From: Pedobacter nutrimenti
GTDB taxonomy: Bacteria; Bacteroidota; Bacteroidia; Sphingobacteriales; Sphingobacteriaceae
Direction of reading: 5' to 3'
Assembly: GCF_003208655.1 (NCBI RefSeq)
Contig: NZ_QKLU01000008.1
Span: 186,001-250,000, forward strand
Length of the DNA: 64,000 bases
Shown here: in pieces, positions 17,089 through 24,682 of the stretch
Numbering within the stretch: position 1 is the first letter of the stretch
How the letters are laid out: each line of letters starts with the position of its first letter
Notes under the pieces: generated by a model
What the model saw: only the letters and a program-made list of their open reading frames with translations
Told to the model about the DNA's origin: nothing
Databases searched by the model: none
Made by a program: the position numbers and the translations under genes

Positions 17089-17988
17089 TTATAAAGGATC
17101 CGGATGGCCGGCAGCAGGATCCTTTGAATTCATCTTTAAACAATGCTGGTCAATTTGATCCAGAATTTCAGGATCCTTCTCCTGGTCAAATTTCCTGGCA
17201 AAAAACAAGACGTTTTCTTTGAGCTGATCAAAATCTTCCTTTCCAAGAAATTTTGGATGTGCTTTGCCTTCAGACCAGTCAATGTAACGAAAATTGTTGT
17301 TAATGGTCTGCTCTTTGAATTCGGAATTCATAATGAGGGTCGTAATGACAAATTCATCAGTGCCCCAGCAATATTTTAGAAAATTTTGCAGGTGCTCATT
17401 TGTATTTATGGCCTGCAGGACATACCTGGCACAATCACTGCTGATGGTCCACCAGGAAGCATTGCTGCCACCATACAGGTGCAGATTTAAAGGGAACTTA
17501 CGCTTGGGGCTAAAGACATTGAGCAGGAGCTGGAAAAGGTATTTTTTTTTGATGGTTAAATCTGTAAAATGGTATTTTTCATATCTGGAAGAAGCTTCTT
17601 TCCACCAGTAGGATTTTTCCGAAGCATCATAATAAATAAAATTCTGACCAGGTCTTTGTTTAAAATAATTGTAAATGACCCCGGCCGGCTTTAGGGGATA
17701 ATCCTGTCCGCTCAACAGGTTGATAAAACCATAGTCAATATCCTTTGAAAGGATCTCTCCCATGGAATTCAGGATGGCCCGGGTAAAGGACCAGCCACCC
17801 CAGTTGCAAAGGCTCCTGCTGTCAATCAGGTAAACGTTTTTTTTCTCCAGCAGAAATTCAAAGCCTTCAATAGGAGTTTTAAGATCAACATGAACGTAAA
17901 AGTCGAATTGGCTATGGTTCATCCTGTCGATAAGCCTGGACAGCTGGAGGGGGGCCTTATGGGCCATGATAAGGTGTGCGATGCGCAT
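17089..17988 (-). CDS. GT14-like glycosyltransferase (core-2/I-branching beta-1,6-N-acetylglucosaminyltransferase family)
   Basis: 299 residues from ATG 17986-17988; an in-frame TTG 21 nt earlier is a weaker start. The N-terminus MRIAHLIMAHKAPLQLSRLI and the following FDFYVHVDLKTPIEGFEFL match bacterial members of the core-2/I-branching family. Further motifs are GYGFINLLSGQDYPLKP-type (IDYGFINLLSGQDYPLK) and NASWWTISSDCARYVL. It probably adds a sugar to a surface polysaccharide or glycan, but acceptor and donor are unknown. No other polysaccharide genes surround it. A gap of about 200 AT-rich bases separates it from the divergent osmC-like gene. Confidence 0.8.
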   Translation of the reverse strand: MRIAHLIMAHKAPLQLSRLIDRMNHSQFDFYVHVDLKTPIEGFEFLLEKKNVYLIDSRSLCNWGGWSFTRAILNSMGEILSKDIDYGFINLLSGQDYPLKPAGVIYNYFKQRPGQNFIYYDASEKSYWWKEASSRYEKYHFTDLTIKKKYLFQLLLNVFSPKRKFPLNLHLYGGSNASWWTISSDCARYVLQAINTNEHLQNFLKYCWGTDEFVITTLIMNSEFKEQTINNNFRYIDWSEGKAHPKFLGKEDFDQLKENVLFFARKFDQEKDPEILDQIDQHCLKMNSKDPAAGHPDPL

Positions 17989-18185
17989 AACAGGATGATA
18001 GAAAGACAAATTTCCGGCTTTTTCCTAAAATAAAAAAGATTTTGATATCAATTTATACCATTCAGCATAAAATAAAAATCAATGAGCTAAATATTTATAA
18101 TAGATTTAAGTTCTAAAAAGAGCGAATAACTTTTAGAAGTTCCCGATTAAAAAAAATGTAGTAATCTTGTATAAATTTATTCCAG

Positions 18186-18590
18186 ATGGCCACTTCAAAA
18201 ATAACCTATAACGGCGGTTTAAGAACCACCTCCGTACATTTAAGTTCCGGCAAGGAAATCGTTACCGATGCACCTGTTGACAACAAAGGAAAAGGAGAAG
18301 CATTTTCCCCGACAGATCTTTTGGCCACTTCACTTGGAAACTGTATGCTCACCATTGTGGGCATAGCAGCAAATGAACATGGTTTTAATATTGACGGGGC
18401 AACTTGTGAAATTACCAAAATCATGGCTCAGGACCCAAGAAGAGTGGGTGAGATTATTGTTAATTTCCAGTTCCCTGACCAGAACTACTCAGAAAAGGAA
18501 AAAAAGATCATCGAAAGATCTGCCAATACCTGTCCGGTGTTTTACAGTCTGCACCCGGACCTGATCAAAACGGTAAACTTTAATTATTAA
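18186..18590 (+). CDS. OsmC/Ohr-family protein
   Basis: 134 residues. OsmC-family proteins are small homodimeric thiol peroxidases acting on organic hydroperoxides. The two expected reactive cysteines are present: Cys53 in LATSLGNCMLTIV and Cys116 in RSANTCPVFYSL. The order and size fit the YhfA/OsmC subgroup more than Ohr. Its 3' end overlaps by 11 bp the end of the convergent bacillithiol-linked YtxJ-like gene; both are thiol-redox genes, though convergence means they are not one operon. Confidence 0.9.
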   Translation: MATSKITYNGGLRTTSVHLSSGKEIVTDAPVDNKGKGEAFSPTDLLATSLGNCMLTIVGIAANEHGFNIDGATCEITKIMAQDPRRVGEIIVNFQFPDQNYSEKEKKIIERSANTCPVFYSLHPDLIKTVNFNY

Positions 18591-18921
18591 TAACCTGGGC
18601 AGCTTCCTCTGCAGAGATGTCTCCATGGGAAGCATCAAGGACACATTCACCATCACGGATCAGCAGGATTTGCGGCGATTCGTGATGGACATGAAAGGTT
18701 TCGGCAATCTGGGCAGAAATATCACGGTAACTGATCAGGTCTAAAAAGTACAGGGAGGTATCTTCAGGAAGGGCATCCCAGTCCATTTCAAAACGTCTTT
18801 TAGCCATCATGCTCACTGAACAGCGGGTGCTGTGTTTGAAAATAAGGCTGTACCCTTTGTTTTTTTGTATTTCGTCGATCTGCGAAAGATCAGTTATATT
18901 GGTCCACTGCATCTGAATCAT
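18580..18921 (-). CDS. ytxJ: YtxJ-like monothiol bacilliredoxin (bacillithiol system protein)
   Basis: 113 residues, thioredoxin fold. The single cysteine, Cys34 in FKHSTRCSVSMM, occupies the place of the first CXXC cysteine, as in YtxJ/BrxC-type bacilliredoxins, which remove bacillithiol from proteins. The later ESPQILLIRDGECVLDASHG is the conserved cis-Pro and C-terminal strand region. It belongs with bshA and ypdA in this window. The start is ATG 18919-18921. It is followed on the same strand only by the end of the osmC-like gene in antisense, overlapping by 11 bp. Confidence 0.88.
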   Translation of the reverse strand: MIQMQWTNITDLSQIDEIQKNKGYSLIFKHSTRCSVSMMAKRRFEMDWDALPEDTSLYFLDLISYRDISAQIAETFHVHHESPQILLIRDGECVLDASHGDISAEEAAQVINN

Positions 18922-18945
18922 CTTTTTTAATATAAACAGGCGAAA

Positions 18946-19068
18946 TTATCCTCTTCTTTTACGGCCTTCCGGATAGGAACTATAAGCAGGGCAAATGCGG
19001 TTCGAGCAGGCCTGAAGCACCGTTGTTGCGAAAAATACACCTAATAATAGTATCGCTATTTTCTTCAT
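18946..19068 (-). CDS. small 40-residue lipoprotein, unknown function
   Basis: A short gene of 40 residues: MKKIAILLLGVFFATTVLQA, then Cys21 and SNRICPAYSSYPEGRKRRG. The first 20 residues form a lipoprotein signal peptide with lipobox LQAC. The mature peptide is only 20 residues, with a second Cys in RICPAYS and a strongly basic end (GRKRR). I do not recognise a function. It sits 25 bp upstream of the ytxJ-like start in the same direction and 56 bp after ribH, so all three could share a transcript. The clean signal peptide and tight packing support it as a real gene. Confidence 0.7.
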   Translation of the reverse strand: MKKIAILLLGVFFATTVLQACSNRICPAYSSYPEGRKRRG

Positions 19069-19123
19069 TTCTATAAATTTGTTCTACTAAGTTACAGCTT
19101 TTTGTAAAAACTAACAACAAGTC

Positions 19124-19615
19124 TTAAAGGCTTGCGGCAAGATCAGCCATTTTAATGGCGGTAATTGCAGCTTCATCTCCTTTGTTGCCATGCTTGCCAC
19201 CCGAGCGGTCAATGGCCTGCTGCTGGTCATTGGTGGTCAGTACACCAAAAATAACGGGTTTGCTGTGCTTAATGCCTACATTGGACAAACCATTTGCCAC
19301 GGCATCACAAATGAAATCAAAATGTTTGGTTTCCCCCTGGATCACGCAGCCCAGGCAAATTACTGCATGAAGATAAGGGTGTTTATTTAAAAGGATTTCT
19401 GCGGCACCGGTCAGTTCAAAACTTCCTGGGACTGCAACAGAAATGATGTTCTCTTCTTTTACACCATGTTTTTTCAGGGTTTCCAATGCGCCGTTAAACA
19501 ATGCGCCCGTCACTTCAGCGTTCCATTCTGCTACTGCAATTGCAATGCTGTAAGGGCTTCCGTCAGGAACGGTGGTATGAGAAAAATCACTCAGGTTTTT
19601 AAGTTGTGTTGCCAT
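19124..19615 (-). CDS. ribH: 6,7-dimethyl-8-ribityllumazine synthase
   Basis: 163 residues, standard. It condenses 5-amino-6-ribitylaminouracil with 3,4-dihydroxybutanone phosphate in the penultimate step of riboflavin synthesis. Visible motifs are VAEWNAEVTGAL (substrate ring contact), VPGSFELTGAAEILL, AVICLGCVIQGETKHFD with the phosphate- and base-binding residues, and PVIFGVLTTNDQQQAIDRSG with the C-terminal binding loop. The other rib genes are not nearby. It lies downstream of the TPR gene but behind a terminator, so it may have its own promoter. Confidence 0.95.
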   Translation of the reverse strand: MATQLKNLSDFSHTTVPDGSPYSIAIAVAEWNAEVTGALFNGALETLKKHGVKEENIISVAVPGSFELTGAAEILLNKHPYLHAVICLGCVIQGETKHFDFICDAVANGLSNVGIKHSKPVIFGVLTTNDQQQAIDRSGGKHGNKGDEAAITAIKMADLAASL

Positions 19616-19639
19616 GGGTCAAAGATAAGGATTGGATAC

Positions 19640-19669
19640 AAAAAAGGCTAACCTTAAAGATTAGCCTTT
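19640..19669 (-). terminator. intrinsic terminator of the TPR gene
   Basis: Stem AAAGGCTAA / TTAGCCTTT (19643-19651 and 19661-19669), with a T run on the minus-strand 3' side (TTTTTTG). It separates the TPR gene from ribH. Confidence 0.75.
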
Positions 19670-19692
19670 GTAAAATTACTTTAATATTTTAA

Positions 19693-20361
19693 TTATTTTG
19701 CCTGGGCACCAGCACGGGCAATATATTCGTCAATCAGGGCTGCTTCCTGGCTGGCTGGGTATTCAGTTTTTATTTTGGTATAAGCGTCTTCAGCAGATTT
19801 GAAATCTTTCAGCTGCTCATATACCAGGCCTAGTTTTTTCAGGAACATCGGAGAGGTAAATTTGTTGCTCGATTTATCAGCTGCTTTTTTATAATAAGTA
19901 ACTGCCTGTTTGTAATCTTTCAGTTCGCTGTACGCATCACCCAGTAAGCCTAAAGCCAAAGGATCCGCAACAGGGCTTCCCGTTTCGGCATATTTTCCTA
20001 AAACTTCTGTGGCTTTTTTGTATTCGCCCTTACGCAGGTAAATTCCACCTAAATAGAGGTTTGCCAGGTTTGCAGATTTGGTGTTTGCATATTCATTTGC
20101 AATCTGCTCAAATCCAGGGAAACCGCCTTCGCCGTTAATGGCTTTGGTGGCTAAAGAATCTACTCCGATGTATTGTTCCGATTTGTACATTTTTGCAGAG
20201 GCTTCTTCGGCACGGTCTTTTAAATATACATTTTGATACCAGAAGTAGATACCAATCAATACGACAACTGCAGCTGCAATAAAAAGCAGGCTTTTTGAGT
20301 TTTCTTGTACAAAAGAGCCCTTTCTTACAGGGTTGCTTATTTCTTTTTCTGTTACAGACAT
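19693..20361 (-). CDS. membrane-anchored tetratricopeptide protein (YfgM-like)
   Basis: 222 residues. One transmembrane helix at about 25-42 (LLFIAAAVVVLIGIYFWY) follows a short cytoplasmic head. The remainder is periplasmic TPR-type helical repeats: LANLYLGGIYLRKGEYKKATEVL, ALGLLGDAYSELKDYKQAVTYY, LGLVYEQLKDFKSAEDAYTKI. The architecture matches YfgM/ancillary SecYEG subunit-like proteins, which bind translocating chains. That role is inferred from layout. The promoter is clear (20387-20417) and a terminator follows, so it is transcribed alone. Confidence 0.85.
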   Translation of the reverse strand: MSVTEKEISNPVRKGSFVQENSKSLLFIAAAVVVLIGIYFWYQNVYLKDRAEEASAKMYKSEQYIGVDSLATKAINGEGGFPGFEQIANEYANTKSANLANLYLGGIYLRKGEYKKATEVLGKYAETGSPVADPLALGLLGDAYSELKDYKQAVTYYKKAADKSSNKFTSPMFLKKLGLVYEQLKDFKSAEDAYTKIKTEYPASQEAALIDEYIARAGAQAK

Positions 20362-20386
20362 TTTGTTTTAAAAAAATTAAGGATTG

Positions 20387-20417
20387 CAAAAATACATTTT
20401 TCACTCAAAGTATCAAC
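20387..20417 (-). promoter_or_regulatory. promoter of the TPR gene
   Basis: Minus strand: GTTG (20414-20417), 19-nt spacer, TATTTTTG (20387-20394). This matches the Bacteroidota housekeeping consensus apart from the first T of TTTG. The start codon is 25 nt downstream. Confidence 0.65.
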
Positions 20418-20468
20418 CCCTTTGTGTAGTATTTAATTAAACTTTAATGATTTAACGGTATGAAACGG

Positions 20469-20476
20469 TAACTTTG
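20469..20476 (+). promoter_or_regulatory. -7 element of recF
   Basis: TAACTTTG ends 12 nt before ATG 20489. An alternative ATG at 20477 directly abuts this element and would lie upstream of the expected transcription start, which argues for 20489 as the recF start. Confidence 0.5.
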
Positions 20477-20488
20477 ATGTTAGATACT

Positions 20489-21592
20489 ATGTGGTTAAAA
20501 AACATTACCCTTTTAAATTTCAAGAATTATACCGACGCAGATGTCCGCTTTTCCAGGACGGTAAACGCCTTTATTGGGAATAATGGTGCAGGAAAAACCA
20601 ATTTGCTGGACGCCATTCACTATTTGTGTCTCTGTAAAGGGTATTTTAATCCGGTAGACAGCCAGCAGATTAAAACGGGTGAAGAATTGTTTTTGATCCA
20701 GGGGGATTTTGAAAGAAAAGAAAAAAACGAAAAGATCACCTGCGGGGTTAAAAAGAACCAGAAAAAGCAATTTAAAAGAAATAAAAAAGACTACGAAAAA
20801 CTGGCCGACCATATTGGTTTGTTTCCGGTGGTGATGATTTCTCCTTATGATGTGAACATCATTATGGAAGGAAGCGAAGAGCGCCGGCGCTTTATGGACA
20901 ATGTGATTTCCCAGACGGATGCGGCTTACCTGGATGAACTGATCCTGTACAACCGTCACCTGCTCAACAGGAATGCCCTGCTCAAGCAAATTGCCCAGAC
21001 CAGGAAATACGATCCGGCACTCCTGCAGATTTTTGATGAGCAGCTGGTCGCCTCGGGGATGAAGATCTTTGAAAAACGCAAACGTTTTATGGAAGAATAC
21101 GTCCCGCTTTTTAATCAGTATTATACTTTTATTGCGCAGGGGGCAGAAGAAGTAACGCTTTTTTACCAGTCCCAGTTAAACGATACCGCTTTTGAAATGT
21201 TACTGCAGCAGTCTGCAGAAAAAGATAAGGTCCTGGAAAGGACCACTACAGGGATTCATAAAGATGACCTGCTGTTTGGTATCCGCGAAACGCCTTTGAA
21301 AAAATTCGGGTCGCAGGGCCAGCAGAAATCTTTTCTGATTGCCCTGAAGCTGGCACAATATGCCTACCTTCAAAAGTATAAAGGCTTTAAGCCGCTGTTG
21401 CTGCTGGACGATATTTTTGATAAGCTCGATGACCAGCGCATGCACAAACTCATGGAAATGGTGTCCCATCAGGACTTCGGCCAGATTTTTATTACAGACA
21501 CCGGCCGGGAAAGGGTTCAGAATATTTTTAATAGCATTAAAGTTCCCGTAACTTTGTTCGAGGTAGATAAAGGAATTGTAAAACATGCGTAA
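20489..21592 (+). CDS. recF: DNA replication and repair protein RecF
   Basis: 367 residues from ATG 20489. I prefer this start because the protein then begins MWLKNITLLNFKNYTD, the family's usual opening, and because a -7 promoter element ends at 20476. RecF is an SMC-like ATPase that helps load RecA at gaps. Walker A is GNNGAGKTNLLDAI. The ABC signature region lies near KFGSQGQQKSFLIALKLAQ, and Walker B is KPLLLLDDIFDKLD. A D-loop-type ITDTGRERV follows. It overlaps the next gene (DUF721) by 8 bp, a common pairing in Bacteroidota. dnaN and gyrB are not adjacent. Confidence 0.95.
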   Translation: MWLKNITLLNFKNYTDADVRFSRTVNAFIGNNGAGKTNLLDAIHYLCLCKGYFNPVDSQQIKTGEELFLIQGDFERKEKNEKITCGVKKNQKKQFKRNKKDYEKLADHIGLFPVVMISPYDVNIIMEGSEERRRFMDNVISQTDAAYLDELILYNRHLLNRNALLKQIAQTRKYDPALLQIFDEQLVASGMKIFEKRKRFMEEYVPLFNQYYTFIAQGAEEVTLFYQSQLNDTAFEMLLQQSAEKDKVLERTTTGIHKDDLLFGIRETPLKKFGSQGQQKSFLIALKLAQYAYLQKYKGFKPLLLLDDIFDKLDDQRMHKLMEMVSHQDFGQIFITDTGRERVQNIFNSIKVPVTLFEVDKGIVKHA

Positions 21593-21875
21593 GCCCAAAG
21601 ACATCACCCTGAAAGAAGGGATCGAAAAACTGCTTTCAGTTTATAAGCTGAGGGGGAAGTTTGACCAGACCTCTGTGGTGGCCCTCTGGCCGGAGATTAT
21701 GGGGAAGGCCATTGGGAACCGGACCACAACCATTTATGTGGCCAATAAAAAGCTCTTTGTCAGGATAGAATCCTCGGTGATTAAAAATGAACTTTTAATG
21801 GTCAGAACCGGTATCATTCAAAAAATTAATGAACGTACCGGTTCTGAGGTCATTACGGAAATTGTATTTCTTTAA
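21585..21875 (+). CDS. DUF721 / DciA-like protein
   Basis: 96 residues beginning 8 bp inside the recF end (ATG 21585). The sequence ALWPEIMGKAIGNRTTTIYV followed by KKLFVRIESSVIKNEL is the DUF721 (DciA) core. DciA is the ancestral loader of the replicative helicase DnaB in bacteria that lack DnaC. This protein is a short, core-only form. The overlap with recF suggests coupled translation and a joint role in replication or repair. Its stop touches the stop of the small convergent lipoprotein gene (21872-21875). Confidence 0.85.
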   Translation: MRKPKDITLKEGIEKLLSVYKLRGKFDQTSVVALWPEIMGKAIGNRTTTIYVANKKLFVRIESSVIKNELLMVRTGIIQKINERTGSEVITEIVFL

Positions 21876-22054
21876 TTTTTACCGCCGCCAAAAATTTTAC
21901 TGATCAGCCAGATAACCAGGGCAAGGATCAGTACACAGATAATTACACCAGACCAGACACCGGCTTTAAAAATACCTTCTATGGCGGCACAACCCGAAAG
22001 GCTTATGGTCAAAAGCACCAAAAGGGCCAGGGGAACAAAGTTTCTTCGCTTCAT
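21872..22054 (-). CDS. small lipoprotein with C-terminal membrane helix, unknown function
   Basis: 60 residues from ATG 22052-22054. A lipoprotein signal (MKRRNFVPLALLVLLTISLSG, then Cys22) is followed by AAIEGIFKAGVWSG and a second hydrophobic helix (VIICVLILALVIWLI), ending KIFGGGKN. So the mature protein would be lipid-anchored at one end and membrane-inserted near the other. Similar small 'GC-x-IEGIFKAGVW' proteins are familiar in Bacteroidota, but I know no function. It lies 49 bp after the FKBP gene in the same direction, so it is probably cotranscribed with it. Confidence 0.75.
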   Translation of the reverse strand: MKRRNFVPLALLVLLTISLSGCAAIEGIFKAGVWSGVIICVLILALVIWLISKIFGGGKN

Positions 22055-22103
22055 AAATTTTGTTTTAGAAGATAACAACCATTTATGAAAAAGGTTTTCA
22101 AAG

Positions 22104-22820
22104 CTACTTTCCGTTAATTTTAAGCAATTCCACTTCAAAAATCAGCGTGCTGTAAGGTGGGATGTCCTGTCCGGCACCACGTTCGCCATAGGCTAGGTTG
22201 TAGGGAATGAAAAATTTGTATTTAGAACCCTGCTCCATCAATTGTACACCTTCTGTCCAGCCAGGAATGACGCGGTTTAAAGGAAAGGAAATCGGTTCTT
22301 TACGGTCATAAGAGCTGTCAAATTGTTTTCCGTTTAACAAAGTGCCTTTGTAATGCACCAGTACGGTATCAGTAGCCAATGGTTTTGCCCCGCTACCGGC
22401 CTGTAAAACCTGATATTGTAAGCCACTGGGTGTTGTTTTGATGCCGGCAACTTTTTTGTTGTTTTCCAGGAAAGCTTTTCCTTCGGCAATAGCAGGTGCA
22501 AATTTCTTTTTACTGGCCTCTACAAAAAGATTGTTGATGGCTGCCTGTGACTTTTCTTTAGGCAACAATAAGGCTTTATCCCCAAAAGCATCTTTTAAAC
22601 CTTTAACAAACAGGTCGTAATTTAAATGGTCCAGGCCATTGTTTTTCAGGTTTGCGGCCATACTTGTCCCAAAAGCATAACTGGCGGAATCCAGTCCGTT
22701 TTTAATTGCCACAGCAGCTGTTTTACTAGCCGGGCTTGTCTTTTTTACGGTTTTCTTATTTTGCGCCAGGGCAGAAAAAGCAGTCAGGGGCACCAGCAAG
22801 GTGAGTGCTAATTTTTTCAT
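22104..22820 (-). CDS. FKBP-type peptidyl-prolyl isomerase, exported (FkpA/Mip-like)
   Basis: 238 residues from ATG 22818-22820; earlier in-frame ATGs at 22841 and 22868 would disrupt the signal peptide (MKKLALTLLVPLTAFSALAQ). The N-terminal dimerization domain (about 40-125) has the FkpA/Mip signature ASYAFGTSMAANLKNNGLDH. The FKBP catalytic domain (about 135-235) carries VLVHYKGTLLNGKQFDSSYD, VIPGWTEGVQLMEQGSKYKF and FIPYNLAYGERGAGQDIPP. It acts on proline bonds in periplasmic proteins. The small lipoprotein gene at 21872 follows it. Confidence 0.93.
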   Translation of the reverse strand: MKKLALTLLVPLTAFSALAQNKKTVKKTSPASKTAAVAIKNGLDSASYAFGTSMAANLKNNGLDHLNYDLFVKGLKDAFGDKALLLPKEKSQAAINNLFVEASKKKFAPAIAEGKAFLENNKKVAGIKTTPSGLQYQVLQAGSGAKPLATDTVLVHYKGTLLNGKQFDSSYDRKEPISFPLNRVIPGWTEGVQLMEQGSKYKFFIPYNLAYGERGAGQDIPPYSTLIFEVELLKINGK

Positions 22821-22924
22821 GTTCTTAAATTTCAGGTTCATCAAAAGAGCGCCATAGCCCAAAGGCATCTGAACGCTAAATTTTGAGGCCGAATTTATAT
22901 AAAAATAAATTCAGTAAGTAGACT

Positions 22925-22959
22925 GCAAAAAAATAAGCATCCCTTTTGAGGATGCTTAT
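22925..22959 (-). terminator. intrinsic terminator of ndk
   Basis: Ten-bp perfect stem ATAAGCATCC / GGATGCTTAT (22933-22942, 22950-22959), 7-nt loop, and a T run on the minus-strand 3' side. It directly follows the ndk stop. Confidence 0.85.
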
Positions 22960-22981
22960 CTGATATTTTTTTAAAACCGGA

Positions 22982-23401
22982 TTAGAAACGCTCGTCCGCT
23001 TTGAAGAAGAAATCACCTTCAATCTGTGCGTTTTCGTCTGAGTCAGAACCGTGAACGGCATTTGCATCAATAGATTTTGCATATTTCTGACGGATGGTGC
23101 CTTCAGCAGCTTCAGCAGGATTGGTTGCGCCAATCAGTTTTCTGAAGTCTTCAATTGCATTGTCTTTTTCAAGGATTGCTGCAACGATCGGACCTGAAGA
23201 CATGAAATCAACAAGGTCTTTATAGAAAGGACGTTCTTTGTGAACCTCATAAAATTTACCTGCAGTTTCAGGAGTTAATTGAGTATATTTTAATGCGATG
23301 ATTTTGAAACCAGCTGAAGTAATGTCGTTAATGATCGCACCAATGTGCCCGTTAGCAACCGCATCAGGCTTGATCATTGTAAAAGTTCTGTTAGTAGCCA
23401 T
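22982..23401 (-). CDS. ndk: nucleoside diphosphate kinase
   Basis: 139 residues, standard. It transfers the gamma phosphate from ATP to NDPs via a phosphohistidine and keeps the nucleotide pools balanced. FTMIKPDAVANGHIGAII is the N-terminal family signature, and KERPFYKDLVDFMSSGPIVA follows. The nucleophile is normally in N-A-[VI]-H-G-S-D-S; here DANAVHGSDSDENA has the active His. The last residues are ADERF. It has its own promoter (23422-23453), divergent from nrnA, and its own terminator. Confidence 0.96.
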   Translation of the reverse strand: MATNRTFTMIKPDAVANGHIGAIINDITSAGFKIIALKYTQLTPETAGKFYEVHKERPFYKDLVDFMSSGPIVAAILEKDNAIEDFRKLIGATNPAEAAEGTIRQKYAKSIDANAVHGSDSDENAQIEGDFFFKADERF

Positions 23402-23421
23402 TTTTTTGTTTTAATTTTTTG

Positions 23422-23453
23422 CAAAAATACGTTTTATACTCTTAAGTTGCTAA
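23422..23453 (-). promoter_or_regulatory. promoter of ndk
   Basis: Minus strand: TTAG (23450-23453), 20-nt spacer, TATTTTTG (23422-23429). The -7 box is perfect and the -33 box has one mismatch. The start codon is 20 nt downstream. Confidence 0.6.
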
Positions 23454-23476
23454 GGGGCTGTTTAAATTTCTGCCGC

Positions 23477-23508
23477 TTGAAAATTTAATCATTAAATTGT
23501 TAGCTTTG
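23477..23508 (+). promoter_or_regulatory. promoter of nrnA
   Basis: TTG (23477-23479), 21-nt spacer, TAGCTTTG (23501-23508), with the ATG at 23520. The two promoters of ndk and nrnA face away from each other across about 25 bases. Confidence 0.55.
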
Positions 23509-23519
23509 CAGCCATATAT

Positions 23520-24530
23520 ATGTTATCTCTTTCAGAACTAAAATCTTTGCTGGCCACGCCGCAGAAAATTGTCATTACCACGCACCATAAACCGGATGGC
23601 GATGCCATGGGCTCTTCTCTGGGTTTATATGCCTATCTGATCCAGAAAGGACATCACGTTCAGGTGATTACCCCTACGGACTATCCTTACTTTCTGCACT
23701 GGCTGCCAAACAATTCTGATGTGATCATCTATACGGATGAAAAGGAGAAGGCCGCACAATATGTTGCCGAGGCTGCCATCATTTTCTGCCTGGACTTTAA
23801 CACCCTGAGCAGGATCAATGAACTGGGCGAACTGATCCGCGGTTCTGAAGGTTATAAAGTGATGATAGACCATCACCTGGATCCAGAAGATTTTGACGAT
23901 TACCGGCACTGGAACATCAATGCCTGTGCTGCGGCCCAACTGGTGTATGATTTTATTGTCAACCAGCTGGAAGATCCGGGCCTGATGACCAAAGATATTG
24001 CCACCTGTTTGTACACCGGGATCATGACCGATTCGGGCTCGTTCCGTTTTCCTTCTGCTACTTCGGAGGTTTACCGGATTGCGGCGGACCTGATCGATGC
24101 GGGTGCCGAACACTGGCGAATTCATCAACTGGTATACGATAATGCCACCGAAAACCGTTTACGTTTCCTGGGGCATTGTTTAACCAATAAGCTGGAAATC
24201 ATCAGAGAATTTAATACCGCGATCATTACCGTGACGGCAGAAGAACTGAAACATTATAATATTGTAACCGGGGATACCGAAGGGATTGTAAATTATGCCC
24301 TGTCGATTAACGGGATCAGACTGGCTGCTTTTATCATCGAAAGAACAGACCGGGTGAAATTGTCCCTTCGTTCTACAGGTGACTTTCCGGCCAATGAAAT
24401 TTGCAAAAAATACTTTAACGGGGGAGGGCATAGAAACGCTGCAGGTGGCGCCTCGGAACAAAGTCTCACGGAAACTGTAGCTTTTTTTAAGTCCATTTTG
24501 GCAGAGTACAAAACACAACTATTACAGTAA
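23520..24530 (+). CDS. nrnA: DHH-family phosphoesterase, NrnA-like (oligoribonuclease / pAp phosphatase)
   Basis: 336 residues. NrnA degrades 2-5 nt RNAs and dephosphorylates pAp. The DHH domain has THHKPDGDAMGSSLGLYAY (metal ligands), CLDFNTLSRINELG, VMIDHHLDPEDFDDY (the DHH motif) and GIMTDSGSFRFPSAT. The DHHA1 domain ends with the substrate-binding GGGHRNAAGG. The length and motif order fit NrnA rather than RecJ. It has its own promoter and is followed by the unusual leader of the FKBP lipoprotein gene. Confidence 0.9.
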   Translation: MLSLSELKSLLATPQKIVITTHHKPDGDAMGSSLGLYAYLIQKGHHVQVITPTDYPYFLHWLPNNSDVIIYTDEKEKAAQYVAEAAIIFCLDFNTLSRINELGELIRGSEGYKVMIDHHLDPEDFDDYRHWNINACAAAQLVYDFIVNQLEDPGLMTKDIATCLYTGIMTDSGSFRFPSATSEVYRIAADLIDAGAEHWRIHQLVYDNATENRLRFLGHCLTNKLEIIREFNTAIITVTAEELKHYNIVTGDTEGIVNYALSINGIRLAAFIIERTDRVKLSLRSTGDFPANEICKKYFNGGGHRNAAGGASEQSLTETVAFFKSILAEYKTQLLQ

Positions 24531-24570
24531 CCGGGGTAAAGAACAATTAAAAAAAGAAATAAACAACACG

Positions 24571-24682
24571 AAAAAAACAAATAATTTATAATGAAACTTC
24601 ATCAGCTTAACCCTGGCAAAATCGAAGCCCAAGCTGATGCATGCTTCATAACCGCTAAAAAACAATCAAATTTATAATGAAA
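24571..24682 (+). repeat. duplicated start-region plus hairpin in the FKBP leader (copy B of a shared leader element)
   Basis: A perfect 14-nt direct repeat AATTTATAATGAAA lies at 24583-24596 and 24669-24682, 86 nt apart; looser similarity extends it upstream (AAAAAACAA in both). Between them an imperfect hairpin pairs CATCAGCTT (24600-24608) with AAGCTGATG (24631-24639), with an ATGAAAC / GCTTCAT base. It is followed by GCTTCATAACC, GC, TAAAAA, ACAA (24643-24665), 20 of 23 bases identical to the block at 5941-5963. The upstream ATG (24591) opens a 28-codon frame whose TAA overlaps the gene's ATG as TAATG, so translation could be coupled. Confidence 0.65.
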
